From JAFAXD01 sp963816775 (GTDB lineage Bacteria; Pseudomonadota; Alphaproteobacteria; Rhizobiales; Xanthobacteraceae), in the NCBI GenBank assembly GCA_963816775.1, contig CAWFLX010000006.1:1-64000 (forward strand): a stretch of DNA of 64,000 nt, given 5' to 3'. Within the stretch, counting starts at the first letter, position 1, and the number at the start of each line of letters is the position of its first letter. This document shows, one piece after another, positions 44,133 to 53,733 of this stretch. Under the pieces are notes generated by a model, which saw only the letters and a list, made by a program, of their open reading frames with translations, did not search any database and was not told where the DNA came from. Position numbers and translations under genes: made by a program.

Positions 44133-45113
44133 GTGAGAACCAAAATTCGACGCACCAAGACGGCCGGCGCCGTTGTCGCTGCGCTCCTCTGCCTTGATGG
44201 GTCGGCTTTACATGCAGAGAGCTATCCCTCGCGAACCGTGAAAGCCGTGACCGACGTAGGCACCGGCGGCACGTACGATATTTTCGTGCGCGCACTGGGC
44301 GAGGAACTCAACCGGCGGTGGGACCAGGCCGTCGTCGTCGAGCCGCACCCAGGGGGGAATGCCGTCATCGGGAACCGAACGTGCGCCGACGCCGCGCCCG
44401 ACGGGTACACGATCTGTTTTTTGTCCAATCAGGGCCTCGTCGCAAACGAGTTTCTCTACAAGAAGCTTCCTTACTCGCCGGCCTCCTTCAGTCCGATCAT
44501 GAACCTGTTCTACAATACGCAGGTGATCGTTGTGAACGCGTCGCTGAATGTCAAAACGCTGGAGGATCTGGCAGCTCTAGCGAAGGCCAAGCCGGGGACG
44601 TTGAACTACATCGTGCCCGGCATATTTCAACGCGTGTTTTTCGATCGCTTCAACAAACGCTATGGTACCGATCTGGTGGCCGTGCCGTTCAAGGGTGGAG
44701 GCGATGCGCTAACCGGAGTGCTGTCGGGCGTGACACCGATTGCCTTTATCGGCGGCGCCAACTTCGCGCCATATGTGCGTGAAGGCAAAATGGTGGCACT
44801 GGCCGTGGACAGCGTCGCCCGCTCGCCGTTGTTTCCTGACACACCGACGCTGACCGAGTTGGGCTATCCATCCAATATGGCGCGCACGTATCTCGCGCTG
44901 ATGGCTCCGGCCGGCACGCCACGCAATGTCATCGACAGGGTGCACGATGACGTGGCCCTGATCATGAAGGACCCGCGCTTTCGCAAGGTGCAGTTATTGG
45001 ACCGAGGGCTCGAGCCGGTGGTCGACAGTGTCGAGCAATTCGCCCGTTTCCTGGACAATGACCGCAGATCTACCCGCGAGCTTGTCCAGGAAGCCGGCAT
45101 CGAGCCCCAATGA
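44133..45113 (+). CDS. Bug-family tripartite tricarboxylate transporter receptor 5
   Basis: A 326-residue Bug/TctC receptor. The signal peptide ends near residue 28 (SALHAES). The motifs are a divergent version of the family: YPSRTVKAVTDVGTGGTYDIFVR instead of the usual VPF-AGG-D, VVEPHPGGNAVIG instead of VENR-GAGG, and the later FPDTPTLTELGYPSN. The altered ligand loop suggests a different carboxylate ligand from the other receptors. The start is a GTG with AGGGGAA upstream. It is convergent with receptor 6, stops 24 bases apart. Confidence 0.88.
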   Translation: MRTKIRRTKTAGAVVAALLCLDGSALHAESYPSRTVKAVTDVGTGGTYDIFVRALGEELNRRWDQAVVVEPHPGGNAVIGNRTCADAAPDGYTICFLSNQGLVANEFLYKKLPYSPASFSPIMNLFYNTQVIVVNASLNVKTLEDLAALAKAKPGTLNYIVPGIFQRVFFDRFNKRYGTDLVAVPFKGGGDALTGVLSGVTPIAFIGGANFAPYVREGKMVALAVDSVARSPLFPDTPTLTELGYPSNMARTYLALMAPAGTPRNVIDRVHDDVALIMKDPRFRKVQLLDRGLEPVVDSVEQFARFLDNDRRSTRELVQEAGIEPQ

Positions 45114-45137
45114 GCTTAAGCGCGGACTGCCTGAGTT

Positions 45138-46112
45138 TTATTGCGCTTCGATCTTGGCGAGCTTTACGTAGTTCGCCCAGTCCGCGATTTCCTTGTTGAT
45201 GAGCTTTGTGGTTTCGGCCGGGGAAGCCGTGAACGGCTCCGCCCCGTTTTTGGCGAGGAATTCGCGCGTTTCGTCCATCTTGCCGATTTCAGTGAACCAA
45301 CCGTTGAGCTTGTCGATGATCGGCTGCGGGGTTCCCGCTGGTGCGGCTGTGACCCACCACAAGTTCATATCGACGCCGGCAATGCCGGCTTCCTGCATGG
45401 TTGGAATATCCGGCAGCGACTTGATGCGCTGTCCCGTTGAGATCGCGAGCGGCCTCATCTTGCCCTCGCGAATGCGCGAAAGCCCGAACACCGGGTCCGC
45501 CATCACAAAATCAATGCGGCCGGCCAGCATGTCGTTCAGAAAATCCATGCTGGTTTTGTAGTTGACCTGCACGGTCTGGAGACCCGCGCTCTGCTTGTAG
45601 GTCTCCGAAAGAATGGTCGCGGGGTTGTTGGCCGTGGAGTAGGATGCCTTATCACCCTTCTCCTTGAGATAGGCCGTCAGGTCAGCAACGGTTTTGAACG
45701 GCTTGTCTGCAGTAACGACCAGGATGAAGCCTTGGCTGACCAGCGGCGAGATGTACGCAAAGTCTTTGCGCGGATCGATTGGCGGCTTTTTGAACAAGTA
45801 AAGGGGCGAGCCGAACGAGTTGGCACCACCGATGAAGATCGTGTAGCCGTCCGGCTTCGATCGCGCGACATATTCGGTCGCAATGCTCGATTGCGCACCG
45901 GGCTTGTTTTCCACGACCACGGTCTGCTTGGAGAGGATCGACAATTTGTTTGCGAAGTAGCGCGCGTAGACGTCGGCGCCGCTGCCGGCCGGGAAGCCGA
46001 CAATCGCGTGAATTTCCCTGTTGGGGTAATCCTGAGCCTGAGCCGGCGCAATTGCAGACGCCAGCAGGCCAGCGCACGCCACCACGTACGCGCGTAGCAA
46101 TGATCGGTTCAT
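45138..46112 (-). CDS. Bug-family tripartite tricarboxylate transporter receptor 6
   Basis: A 324-residue Bug/TctC receptor. A signal peptide ends near residue 26 (APAQAQ), then YPNREIHAIVGFPAGSGADVYAR, VVVENKPGAQSSIATEYVA, KPDGYTIFIG, LPDIPTMQEAGIAG and the ligand-domain PIIDKLNGWFTE. The ribosome binding site AGGGAGAAG precedes the ATG at 46112; the open frame 15 codons upstream is not needed. It is tail-to-tail with receptor 5. No membrane component is nearby. Confidence 0.94.
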   Translation of the reverse strand: MNRSLLRAYVVACAGLLASAIAPAQAQDYPNREIHAIVGFPAGSGADVYARYFANKLSILSKQTVVVENKPGAQSSIATEYVARSKPDGYTIFIGGANSFGSPLYLFKKPPIDPRKDFAYISPLVSQGFILVVTADKPFKTVADLTAYLKEKGDKASYSTANNPATILSETYKQSAGLQTVQVNYKTSMDFLNDMLAGRIDFVMADPVFGLSRIREGKMRPLAISTGQRIKSLPDIPTMQEAGIAGVDMNLWWVTAAPAGTPQPIIDKLNGWFTEIGKMDETREFLAKNGAEPFTASPAETTKLINKEIADWANYVKLAKIEAQ

Positions 46113-46335
46113 GACTTCTCCCTGTGAGGCGGAAATGTTGCCCATCCCCTGGGTCAATTTCCTGCGAGGGACGAGTAGCTAGCACATCGCCCCTGATCGG
46201 GACAGTTTCCTTCAGCTGATGAATTGCCGCACCACACTTCGCGGCTTGGAGAAACGCTCCGCCCACGTCGACGGGGAGCGTGCCCACATCGTGTTGGGCA
46301 CGGCCCCCGAGGAACCAAGCTTCCCGCCGAGACGT

Positions 46336-49137
46336 CTATCCGCTGTTTCGCAGCCCGGCCGAGATCCCGTTTATAGTGAGCTGAATGCCGCGCAACAGCT
46401 GCTCGTCGCCCTCGTTCGCGCGGTGCTGCTTCAGCAATTCGACTTGCACATGATTGAGTGGATCAAGGTACGGAAAGCGGTTGCGGATCGAGCGCTCGAG
46501 CAGGGGGTTGTCTTCAAGAAGCTTCGATTGCTGTGTGATGCGCAACAGCATCGCAATCGAAGTTTCGTGTTCTGCGGCCACGCGTGCGAAGATCGTGGTG
46601 CGCAAATTCGGATCCGGGACCAAATCGGCATAGCGCGAGGCGATGGGAACGCTGGATTTCGCCAGCACCATGTCCATGTTGGACAGCAGGGTGCGGAAGA
46701 ACGGCCAATCGCGATACATCGCTCGCAGTCGGTCGAGGCCCTCGTCCGAATGCCGCGCCAGATAGGTCGTGATCGCTGAACCAAAGCCGTACCAACCCGG
46801 CAGCATCAAGCGACATTGCGCCCAACTGAATACCCAGGGGATCGCGCGCAGATCCTCGATGCGGCGCGTCTTGGCGCGCGAGGTGGGACGACTGCCGATA
46901 TTCAGCGTTGCGATCTCGTTGATTACGGTCGAGGACCAGAAGTAGTCGTCAAAACCGGGCGTCTCATAGACAAGCGCCCGATACGCGGCAAACGCATCGC
47001 GTGACAACTGCTCCATCGCCGCGTGATACGGCTCGTGCGGCGCCTTGCCCTCGGGCTCGAGCAGCGAGGCTTCGACCGTCGCCGCCACCAAAGTCTCGAG
47101 ATTGCGGCGTCCAACCTCCGCCTTGCTGTACTTGCTTGAGATAATCTCGCCCTGTTCGGTGACGCGGATCTGGCCTCGCACCGCTCCTCCCGGCTGGGCC
47201 AGAATGGCATCGTAGCTCGGGCCGCCGCCGCGTCCGACCGAACCGCCGCGCCCGTGGAACAATCGCATCCTGACATTGTGCCGGCGGTAAACCTCGATGA
47301 GCCCAATCTCGGCCTTGTAGAGTTCCCACCCGGAGGTAACAAAACCTCCGTCCTTGTTGGAGTCCGAATAGCCGAGCATCACCTCCTGCACGTCCGCGCG
47401 GCTCGTTACGAGGCTACGATAGCTTGGCAGCGAGAGTGCGGCATCCATGACGGCGGCACAGCCGCGCAGATCTTCGATGGTCTCGAATAGGGGAACGATG
47501 TTGATCTCGCTGCGTCCTTGCGCGCTCACGAGCCCGGCTTCCTTGAGCAGGAGCGCCAATTCGAGCAAATCGGATACGCTGCGGGCCATCGAAATGATGC
47601 TGGTGAGAACGATACCGTCGCCGTGGGCGGCTCGGGCCTGCGCGGCCCGACGGAAGATCGCGAGTTCGGCGCGCGTCTCCGGCGAATACGCGAGATGCGG
47701 AGACACCAGCGGGCGGGGCTTGGTGAGCTCGCTCGTGAGCAGCTCGACGCGCTGCCTTTCCGAGAGATCGGCATAGCCTGTGCCTGGTATCGCGACTTCG
47801 AGGAGCTCGCCGACCGTGCGCTCATGCACGACGGAGTTCTGGCGCAAATCGATGCTGGCAAGATGAAAGCCGAAGCAGTCGACCGCGCGCCGCAACCGGC
47901 GTAAGCGGCCGCGCGCCAGGACGTGCGAGCCGTGCTCGCAAAGCGACGTATGGATGATGTCAAGATCGGCCTTTAGTTGCGCTGCCGACTCGTAGGCAGG
48001 TGCCTTGCCGACCGGAGCAAGCGCGACCGGATGATCGTCGAACAGATCCAGGGTCGCGGCCGCGCGGGCATAAATTCCCGAGATCGCACGCCGATACGGC
48101 TCATCGGCCCGGTGCGGCGAGTCATCCGGCGAACGGTCAGCCAGCGCTTTCAGCCGCTCCGAGATTCGCACAATGCGGGTACTGAGTGAGAGCTCGGCGC
48201 CGAGCTTGTGCAATTCCTCAAGATAAAACCGCAGCGCGGTGCGGCCGTGCATCCGCGCCGTGTCCCGCAGGATCTCGGCTGTGACAAAGGGATTTCCGTC
48301 GCGGTCGCCGCCGATCCAGCTGCCCATGCGCAGGAAGGTGTTGACCTCGGTGTCGAGCAATTGGGGGTCGATCGCGGCTAGCTCGTCCTCCAGCGACAGA
48401 TGGAGACGTGGGACTTCCCTGAGGAAAGTGTAGTCGTAGTAGCTGAGACCGTTGGTGACTTCGTCGAGGACGGCAAGCTTGGTGCCTCGCAGCAGACTGG
48501 TTTGCCACAAGGTGAGGACGGCGCGGCGGAGCTTATCGGCAATTTCTGCGTGTTCCTCCTCGGTCAGATCTCGGCGGTCGCGCTGTTCGAGGAGATCGGC
48601 GATCGTCATCTCGCAGGTTATGGTGCTTTTGCGACGCACTTCCGTCGGGTGTGCGGTCAGAACCGGGCTGATCAATGCGCGGTCGAAGAAGCCATGCAGC
48701 TGCCGCGGTCCGATGTTTGCGGCGATCACGCGTCCGATTGCGTGGGCGAGCGTGCCGGCGCGCGGCGCGGAGCCAGCCCGCAAGTGAGCCCGGTTGCGCC
48801 GGATGTGATGCCGGTCTTCCGCGATATTGGCGAGGTGCGAGAAATAACTGAAAGCTCGCACGATGCGGGTTGCCTGCTGCGGCGAGAGCTGATCCAGGAT
48901 GCTCGCGAGCTCGCGCCGCGCCGTTTCATCGGCGTCACGATGGAACCGCACCGACGTGGTGCGAATACGTTCGACGAGGGCGAATGTATCCGCTCCTTCC
49001 TGCTCGCGGATCATGTCACCGAGCAGGCGGCCGAGCAGCCGAATGTCCTCGCGCAGCGGCGAATCCTTGTCGAATTCGTGTGATAGGTCACGGTCTGGAA
49101 CGGATGTTTCGGCGGTGATCGGCTGTGGCTGCGTCAC
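46336..49137 (-). CDS. ppc: Phosphoenolpyruvate carboxylase
   Basis: A 933-residue cytoplasmic enzyme that carboxylates phosphoenolpyruvate to oxaloacetate, feeding the TCA cycle. The catalytic signatures are complete: SPVLTAHPTEVRRKS (catalytic His), MRLFHGRGGSVGRGGGPSYDA (mobile loop and substrate-binding glycines), and the C-terminal end LTINGISAGLRNSG that closes the active site. The start codon is a GTG at 49137. Length is normal for the family. Its growth role suits an organism consuming C2-C4 acids, in keeping with the many receptors nearby. It is monocistronic as far as I can see. Confidence 0.96.
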   Translation of the reverse strand: MTQPQPITAETSVPDRDLSHEFDKDSPLREDIRLLGRLLGDMIREQEGADTFALVERIRTTSVRFHRDADETARRELASILDQLSPQQATRIVRAFSYFSHLANIAEDRHHIRRNRAHLRAGSAPRAGTLAHAIGRVIAANIGPRQLHGFFDRALISPVLTAHPTEVRRKSTITCEMTIADLLEQRDRRDLTEEEHAEIADKLRRAVLTLWQTSLLRGTKLAVLDEVTNGLSYYDYTFLREVPRLHLSLEDELAAIDPQLLDTEVNTFLRMGSWIGGDRDGNPFVTAEILRDTARMHGRTALRFYLEELHKLGAELSLSTRIVRISERLKALADRSPDDSPHRADEPYRRAISGIYARAAATLDLFDDHPVALAPVGKAPAYESAAQLKADLDIIHTSLCEHGSHVLARGRLRRLRRAVDCFGFHLASIDLRQNSVVHERTVGELLEVAIPGTGYADLSERQRVELLTSELTKPRPLVSPHLAYSPETRAELAIFRRAAQARAAHGDGIVLTSIISMARSVSDLLELALLLKEAGLVSAQGRSEINIVPLFETIEDLRGCAAVMDAALSLPSYRSLVTSRADVQEVMLGYSDSNKDGGFVTSGWELYKAEIGLIEVYRRHNVRMRLFHGRGGSVGRGGGPSYDAILAQPGGAVRGQIRVTEQGEIISSKYSKAEVGRRNLETLVAATVEASLLEPEGKAPHEPYHAAMEQLSRDAFAAYRALVYETPGFDDYFWSSTVINEIATLNIGSRPTSRAKTRRIEDLRAIPWVFSWAQCRLMLPGWYGFGSAITTYLARHSDEGLDRLRAMYRDWPFFRTLLSNMDMVLAKSSVPIASRYADLVPDPNLRTTIFARVAAEHETSIAMLLRITQQSKLLEDNPLLERSIRNRFPYLDPLNHVQVELLKQHRANEGDEQLLRGIQLTINGISAGLRNSG

Positions 49138-49210
49138 GGAGATGTTCTTGGATACGCGATTGGGGCGCTCTTTACTGTCGCACGCCGGGCAAGCATCGCC
49201 TGGGAGCTGC

Positions 49211-49690
49211 TCAAGGTTTGATAGGCTGGAAGTCCTGGTCAGGAAAGCTCGAGAGTTCCGGTACTCTGATGACGATCATGGCGCGGTCCGCCGCCTGATG
49301 GCACGCGTTGCAAGCCTCGGTCAGTTGTTTGTAGGCGGCGTTGAATCGATTGGTATCAGCATCCTTGATTGCCTGCGAAACGGCCGCCATCGGCTCCTTG
49401 GTTACGGAATCCATCATCTGCGCAATCGGCACAGATCGCCATTGCGGCCAGACCTGCGCCGCTCGTTCGAAGGCTTCTTCGAGCTCATGAAGTTCGTAGG
49501 CTGCGTAGGTCCAGTTTTTCTCGCGGCCGGCAAACGCCAGTTTGATGTGGCGCGGCTGCACTGTCATGGTCATGAGATCACCGAGCCCCGGGCGATACTG
49601 CGGTTGAGCGGTCTGAGCCGTACCAGCAACTGGAAGCAGGGCGATGGCAAGGCCGGTTAAGCTACCGAGCGCGGCGAATACGCGACGCAT
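49211..49690 (-). CDS. Small c-type cytochrome-like periplasmic protein
   Basis: A 159-residue protein with a signal peptide (MRRVFAALGSLTGLAIALLPVAGTAQ). The C-terminal EACNACHQAADRAMIVIR contains a single CNACH haem site near residue 131; a helical body precedes it (YELHELEEAFERAAQVWP, KDADTNRFNAAYKQLTEACNACH). The C-terminal CxxCH after three to four helices matches cytochrome c'-type four-helix bundles, although the axial ligand is not clear. AAGGAG is seven bases before the ATG. It lies 73 bases upstream of ppc on the same strand; a direct link is not evident. Confidence 0.82.
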   Translation of the reverse strand: MRRVFAALGSLTGLAIALLPVAGTAQTAQPQYRPGLGDLMTMTVQPRHIKLAFAGREKNWTYAAYELHELEEAFERAAQVWPQWRSVPIAQMMDSVTKEPMAAVSQAIKDADTNRFNAAYKQLTEACNACHQAADRAMIVIRVPELSSFPDQDFQPIKP

Positions 49691-49881
49691 GAATGCTCTC
49701 CTTCGCAACGCAGGGCCCCGCAGACCTATCCTATGCGAATGGGCTAGGCGCGAAGGGGAGGAAGGGAGACTTGCCGTTTTTCGACCGCTTCTCTGCGCGC
49801 AGATCGACAGTTCACGATGGACTGGTCTTGCGCTGCCGCACTACGATGGCACTGAGCACTCGAGCTCGGGACGAGGATGGA

Positions 49882-51222
49882 ATGGTTCGGCAGGCAATCA
49901 TCGATCAATTTCGGCATGAAATCGGGGCGATCGTCTCGACGACGGACGAACGCCAGCGTCGGATGAAGTCGCGCGACTTCCATTGGTACAGCCCGATTTT
50001 GACGCCGCAGCTTGAGAATTGCCTGGCCGATATTGTCGTGCAACCGCGCACTGAAGACGAAATAGCATCCGTCACCGCCGCCGCGGCGCGCCGTCGCATC
50101 CCGCTGACCTTGCGAGGAGGCGGGACCGGAAATTACGGGCAATCCGTCCCGCTCAAGGGCGGCATCGTTTTGGATATGACCGGCTTTGACAAGGTTGTTG
50201 CTGTCGAGCCGGGTCGCATTCGTGTTCAGGCCGGTGCACTGATCTACTCGGCGCTCACCGCCGCACTGAAGACTGGCCAGCAGCTCATGATGTATCCCTC
50301 CACCATGCGCTCCGCGACCGTCGGAGGTTACCTCGGGGGCGGCTTTGCCGGCATCGGGTCGGTGCGCCACGGGATCATCCGCGATTCCGGTATGATCAAG
50401 TCTCTCCGGATCATGACGGTGGAAGAACAGCCCAGAACGCTTACGCTTGCGGGCGATGACGTCGGATTCGTCTTCCACGCCTGGGGCACGACGGGAATCA
50501 TTTTGGAAGCGGAACTCAAGCTCGTCCCGGCGGAGACATGGATCGACTGTATTGCCACCTTTCCGGGCTATGGCGATGTCATCGGCTTCGGCAATGCTGC
50601 GTTCGCAAGCGACCTGGATATCTTTTTGCTGAGCGCGGTCGAAAAACGCTTTGCACCCTTCTACAAGCGACTGACCGCTTACTTCGATGGCAGCCGTCAC
50701 GCCATGTTTGCGATGGTCAAAGAGAGCGATGTCGGCGCTTTTTTCGACCTCGCGGCTCGATACAACGGCGAGCGCTCGATGGCAGTCAGCGAAGATGAAA
50801 GCGCAGCTTCAAACGTGCGCCGCATTCATGAGACGGCTTTCAATCACACGACCTTGATGGCGCTCCAGGTGGACAAGCGGTGGACCTACCTGCAGGTCGT
50901 GATGCCAAACCCGTTCGAACCCGAACTTGCCGAGGAGCAGATTCGCCGCTTTGGCGACGAGGTTTTGATGCACCACGAATACACCAAGGAAAAGAATCGT
51001 TGCCGCATCGGAGGCCTGCCGCTGATCCGGTACACCAACGAGCAACGGCTGAATGAAATCATGCGTTCTTTTGAAAACGACGGTTGTACGATCAATAATC
51101 CGCACATTTTCAAGCTGGAGGACGGCGGGCGTTTCGATCCCGAAGGCCGAAAAATGGCGTTCCGCGCAAGCGTCGACCCGCTCGGACTGATGAATCCCGG
51201 GAAACTGCGTTCGGTGTCGTGA
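49882..51222 (+). CDS. FAD-binding (PCMH-type) oxidoreductase
   Basis: A 446-residue flavoprotein of the FAD_binding_4 (PCMH) superfamily. The FAD phosphate motif is IVVQPRTEDEIASVTAAAARRRIPLTLRGGGTGNYGQS, with ATVGGYLGGGFAGIGSVRHGIIRD following. The C-terminal region ends DPLGLMNPGKL, the normal end of glycolate-oxidase/D-lactate-dehydrogenase-type proteins. A 2-hydroxy acid or similar substrate is plausible. The ATG at 49882 has GAGG six bases upstream; the frame is open 63 codons further back but that part looks non-coding. It stands alone; FAD is probably noncovalent. Confidence 0.88.
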   Translation: MVRQAIIDQFRHEIGAIVSTTDERQRRMKSRDFHWYSPILTPQLENCLADIVVQPRTEDEIASVTAAAARRRIPLTLRGGGTGNYGQSVPLKGGIVLDMTGFDKVVAVEPGRIRVQAGALIYSALTAALKTGQQLMMYPSTMRSATVGGYLGGGFAGIGSVRHGIIRDSGMIKSLRIMTVEEQPRTLTLAGDDVGFVFHAWGTTGIILEAELKLVPAETWIDCIATFPGYGDVIGFGNAAFASDLDIFLLSAVEKRFAPFYKRLTAYFDGSRHAMFAMVKESDVGAFFDLAARYNGERSMAVSEDESAASNVRRIHETAFNHTTLMALQVDKRWTYLQVVMPNPFEPELAEEQIRRFGDEVLMHHEYTKEKNRCRIGGLPLIRYTNEQRLNEIMRSFENDGCTINNPHIFKLEDGGRFDPEGRKMAFRASVDPLGLMNPGKLRSVS

Positions 51223-51290
51223 ATCGGTGCCAGATGGCCACGCAGTGCGGTCGACGGCTGGCTACTGTCGATGCGACGGGTGTCCTACGC

Positions 51291-51755
51291 CTATGACTCC
51301 GTCGCGACAGGTTCGCGAATTGTCAGGGAATCAAAATGATCCCTGACGTTGGTGGCAACGATCGGCTTGCCGGCCGAACCTTCTTCAGGGTCGTACCACG
51401 GCTGCTTTTGAACAACGCCGTCGCGTACGGATTGGGCAACCAGCTTTCCGATTTCCTCGCCGTCCAGGGCAACGAGTTTGTTGTCGGAGTTCAGCTTGTA
51501 GAGCTGGGGGCAAAAATAGAGCGTGTGAATGCGTGGATCAAATCCCTCCAACACCAGGAAATGCTTCTTGCGCAAGAACGCGTTGTATCTTTTGACAATC
51601 TTGCGTTCCAACGTGGCGGTGGCGACACGCAGCCTCTCCGCCGATGGACCAATGATCGTCCCGGCCTCCAACAGAATGATCCAGTCGTTCGAGGCGATAT
51701 TGTCTGGATGGATTGGAACAAAGTGACGCGGCACTTTTCTGCGAAATATACCCAT
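51291..51755 (-). CDS. Hypothetical protein
   Basis: A 154-residue soluble protein beginning MGIFRRKVPRHFVPIHPDNIASNDWIILLEAG. It is alternating charged/hydrophobic and contains IVKRYNAFLRKKHFLVLEGFDPRIHTLYFCPQLYKLN. A C-terminal part follows with QSVRDGVVQKQPWYDPEEGSAGKPIVATNVRDHFDSL. No family is recognised and there are no membrane segments. The start at 51755 is an ATG without a strong ribosome binding site. It converges with the flavoprotein gene. Confidence 0.55.
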   Translation of the reverse strand: MGIFRRKVPRHFVPIHPDNIASNDWIILLEAGTIIGPSAERLRVATATLERKIVKRYNAFLRKKHFLVLEGFDPRIHTLYFCPQLYKLNSDNKLVALDGEEIGKLVAQSVRDGVVQKQPWYDPEEGSAGKPIVATNVRDHFDSLTIREPVATES

Positions 51756-51976
51756 TTCGTCCGAAATGCTCCCCTCAAGTCACGGCTGCGAGCCGCCTGT
51801 GCGATCTGAATTTTACCGCCTTGGCGGGTGACGTACAATGTTGCTCCCGGATCGCCCGCCACGCTCCCGTGGGCACTTTTGAGCACGTCCGGAAGGATTT
51901 GAGAAGACCGGCTGAGGTAGGACCGCACCTATGCCGTTCTCCCATCTCGTTGGCGTCAGCTTTTTCGTGATGCGGG

Positions 51977-52741
51977 CTAGCGCGCCGGCGCGATCACGGG
52001 AAAATCGAAATAGGTCTGCGGAAACGGTTCGTCGCGTAGCGTGTAGTGCCACCATTCTTGCTGATAGTCCTTAAAGCCGTACTTGAGCATCAGATCGTGC
52101 AGGAGCGCGCGATTTGATTTGGCCGTGGCCGGTATTGTCGTTGCATCGATGTGCGAAGCTACGTCCATGCAGTCGAACGCGGTACCGAAATCGAGGCTGC
52201 CGTCGCGCCAGCGTACGTTCACGGGCGCGGCGCAATCGATTTTGGGGGTGTCGTCGCGGTAGGGAGGCGGCACGACCAGCGGGACCGGCACAATCGCGAG
52301 GTCGACGGTACTGCCCCGGGTGTGGCCCGATTTGTCGCTGACGTACCCGAGTTTCACGAAGTCTGCCTTGTCGACGCGCGGGTAGAACTCGGCCTTCATC
52401 TTCTGGTCGGTTGCATCGCGTCCCCATGCCAAGAACTCGTCCACTGCGCGCTGCGGGCGATAACAATCGTAGACAACAAGCGACAAGTTAGACGGGGCGA
52501 GTTCGGCTTGGACGCCAGCAAGCGCCCGCGCCGCCTCGGCGGTGAGAATGCACTCGGGTGCGAGATATCCGGCGATCGGCCGTCCGATGAAATTATGTCG
52601 GCCGAAATAGCGCATATCCTGCTGGATGGTCGGCGCCACATCACGCAGATAGACGAAACCGCCCTCGAGCGCTTGCGCGTCGGTGGCGGCCGGTCCAGGA
52701 ACCGTGACCAGTGCGCAAACGAGAACCCACAAGCTTTTCAT
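51977..52741 (-). CDS. D-Ala-D-Ala dipeptidase (VanX/DdpX-like, M15D), exported
   Basis: A 254-residue protein with a signal peptide (about 1-24). The metal site and catalytic residues are intact: SGHTRGSTVDLA gives zinc His140 and Asp147, and QQEWWHYTL near residue 235 gives the catalytic Glu and third zinc His. VYDCYRPQRAVDEF is also conserved in M15D enzymes (the Arg that stabilises the transition state). Members hydrolyse D-Ala-D-Ala; exported versions probably recycle peptidoglycan or dietary dipeptides. It ends a row of minus-strand genes and sits 34 bases after the Liv-type permease, perhaps in the same transcript. Confidence 0.9.
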   Translation of the reverse strand: MKSLWVLVCALVTVPGPAATDAQALEGGFVYLRDVAPTIQQDMRYFGRHNFIGRPIAGYLAPECILTAEAARALAGVQAELAPSNLSLVVYDCYRPQRAVDEFLAWGRDATDQKMKAEFYPRVDKADFVKLGYVSDKSGHTRGSTVDLAIVPVPLVVPPPYRDDTPKIDCAAPVNVRWRDGSLDFGTAFDCMDVASHIDATTIPATAKSNRALLHDLMLKYGFKDYQQEWWHYTLRDEPFPQTYFDFPVIAPAR

Positions 52742-52775
52742 TCGCGAGCCGCGCCTCACTCCTGGGATTTTGACG

Positions 52776-53732
52776 TCACATGATGACTGCGTTCGCTCGC
52801 TCGGGCGCCGAGCGTTTCAGCCAACGATCGAGTGTCCCGACGACGCCGTTGCGAAACAAAAGGATACAGAGGACAAAAATCGTGCCGATGATCGGCTGTA
52901 TTGGCAACCCCGAGTCAGCAAGAAACTCATCGAGGCTGACGATGACGATGGCGCCGACAACCGGTCCGAACGTCGTTCCAATCCCACCCAGCAGCGCCAT
53001 GAGGATCACGTCGCCTGACGTGGCCCAATGGACGTCGGTCAGCGAGGCGAACTGAAAGGCAATGGCCTTGGTGGCGCCGGCCAGGCCAGATAGGGCTGCC
53101 GACAGCACGAAGGCCAGCAGCCGGAAGCGGTCGATGTCGTAGCCGAGCGAGAGCGCGCGCGCGGGATCTTCCCGGATGGCATCGAGGACCTTGCCGAACG
53201 GCGAATGAATGATGCGAGCGATGATCAGGTAGCCGGCGACGAAGATGGCGGCGCTTGTGTAGTACATGGCGTGCATGCCGGCGAGATCGATGAGGCCGAA
53301 CAAATATCCGCGCGGCACGCCCTGAATGCCGTCCTCGCTATGGGTGAACGGCGCCTGCAAGGCGACAAAGTAGACCAGCTGCGCCAAGGCCAGCGTGATC
53401 ATCGCGAAATAGATCCCGTGGCGGCGGATCGAGATCACGCCGAACGCCAGCCCCAGAAGCGCTGCCGAAGCGGCGCCCGCCAGCACGGCAAGCTCGAACG
53501 GAAAGCCCCACACCTTGGCGGCGTGGGCCGCGACGTAGGCGGCACCGCCAAAGAACGCCGCGTGACCGAAGGACAGCAAGCCGGCCGTCCCCATCGCGAG
53601 CTTAAAGGCGCAGGCAAACAGGGCGAAACAGATCACCTTGATGAGGAAGAGCGGATAGAACAGATGCGGAGCGGTCAGGATGACGAGGACCCCGGTTACT
53701 GCCAGCGCGAGCCTTGTTCGCCGGTCCTGCAC
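52776..53732 (-). CDS. Branched-chain amino acid-type ABC transporter permease, LivM-like
   Basis: A 318-residue inner-membrane permease with 8-10 hydrophobic segments. The LivM-type cytoplasmic loop KVLDAIREDPARALSLGYDIDRFRLLAFVLSAALSGLAGA is the EAA-like coupling segment. The end FGPVVGAIVIVSLDEFLA is typical. The start is a GTG one base after the LivH-like stop, indicating a single operon. Substrates of the family include amino acids, urea and aromatic acids; here the neighbouring ring-oxygenase argues for an aromatic acid. No ATPase gene follows. Confidence 0.92.
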   Translation of the reverse strand: MQDRRTRLALAVTGVLVILTAPHLFYPLFLIKVICFALFACAFKLAMGTAGLLSFGHAAFFGGAAYVAAHAAKVWGFPFELAVLAGAASAALLGLAFGVISIRRHGIYFAMITLALAQLVYFVALQAPFTHSEDGIQGVPRGYLFGLIDLAGMHAMYYTSAAIFVAGYLIIARIIHSPFGKVLDAIREDPARALSLGYDIDRFRLLAFVLSAALSGLAGATKAIAFQFASLTDVHWATSGDVILMALLGGIGTTFGPVVGAIVIVSLDEFLADSGLPIQPIIGTIFVLCILLFRNGVVGTLDRWLKRSAPERANAVIM

Positions 53733-53733
53733 G

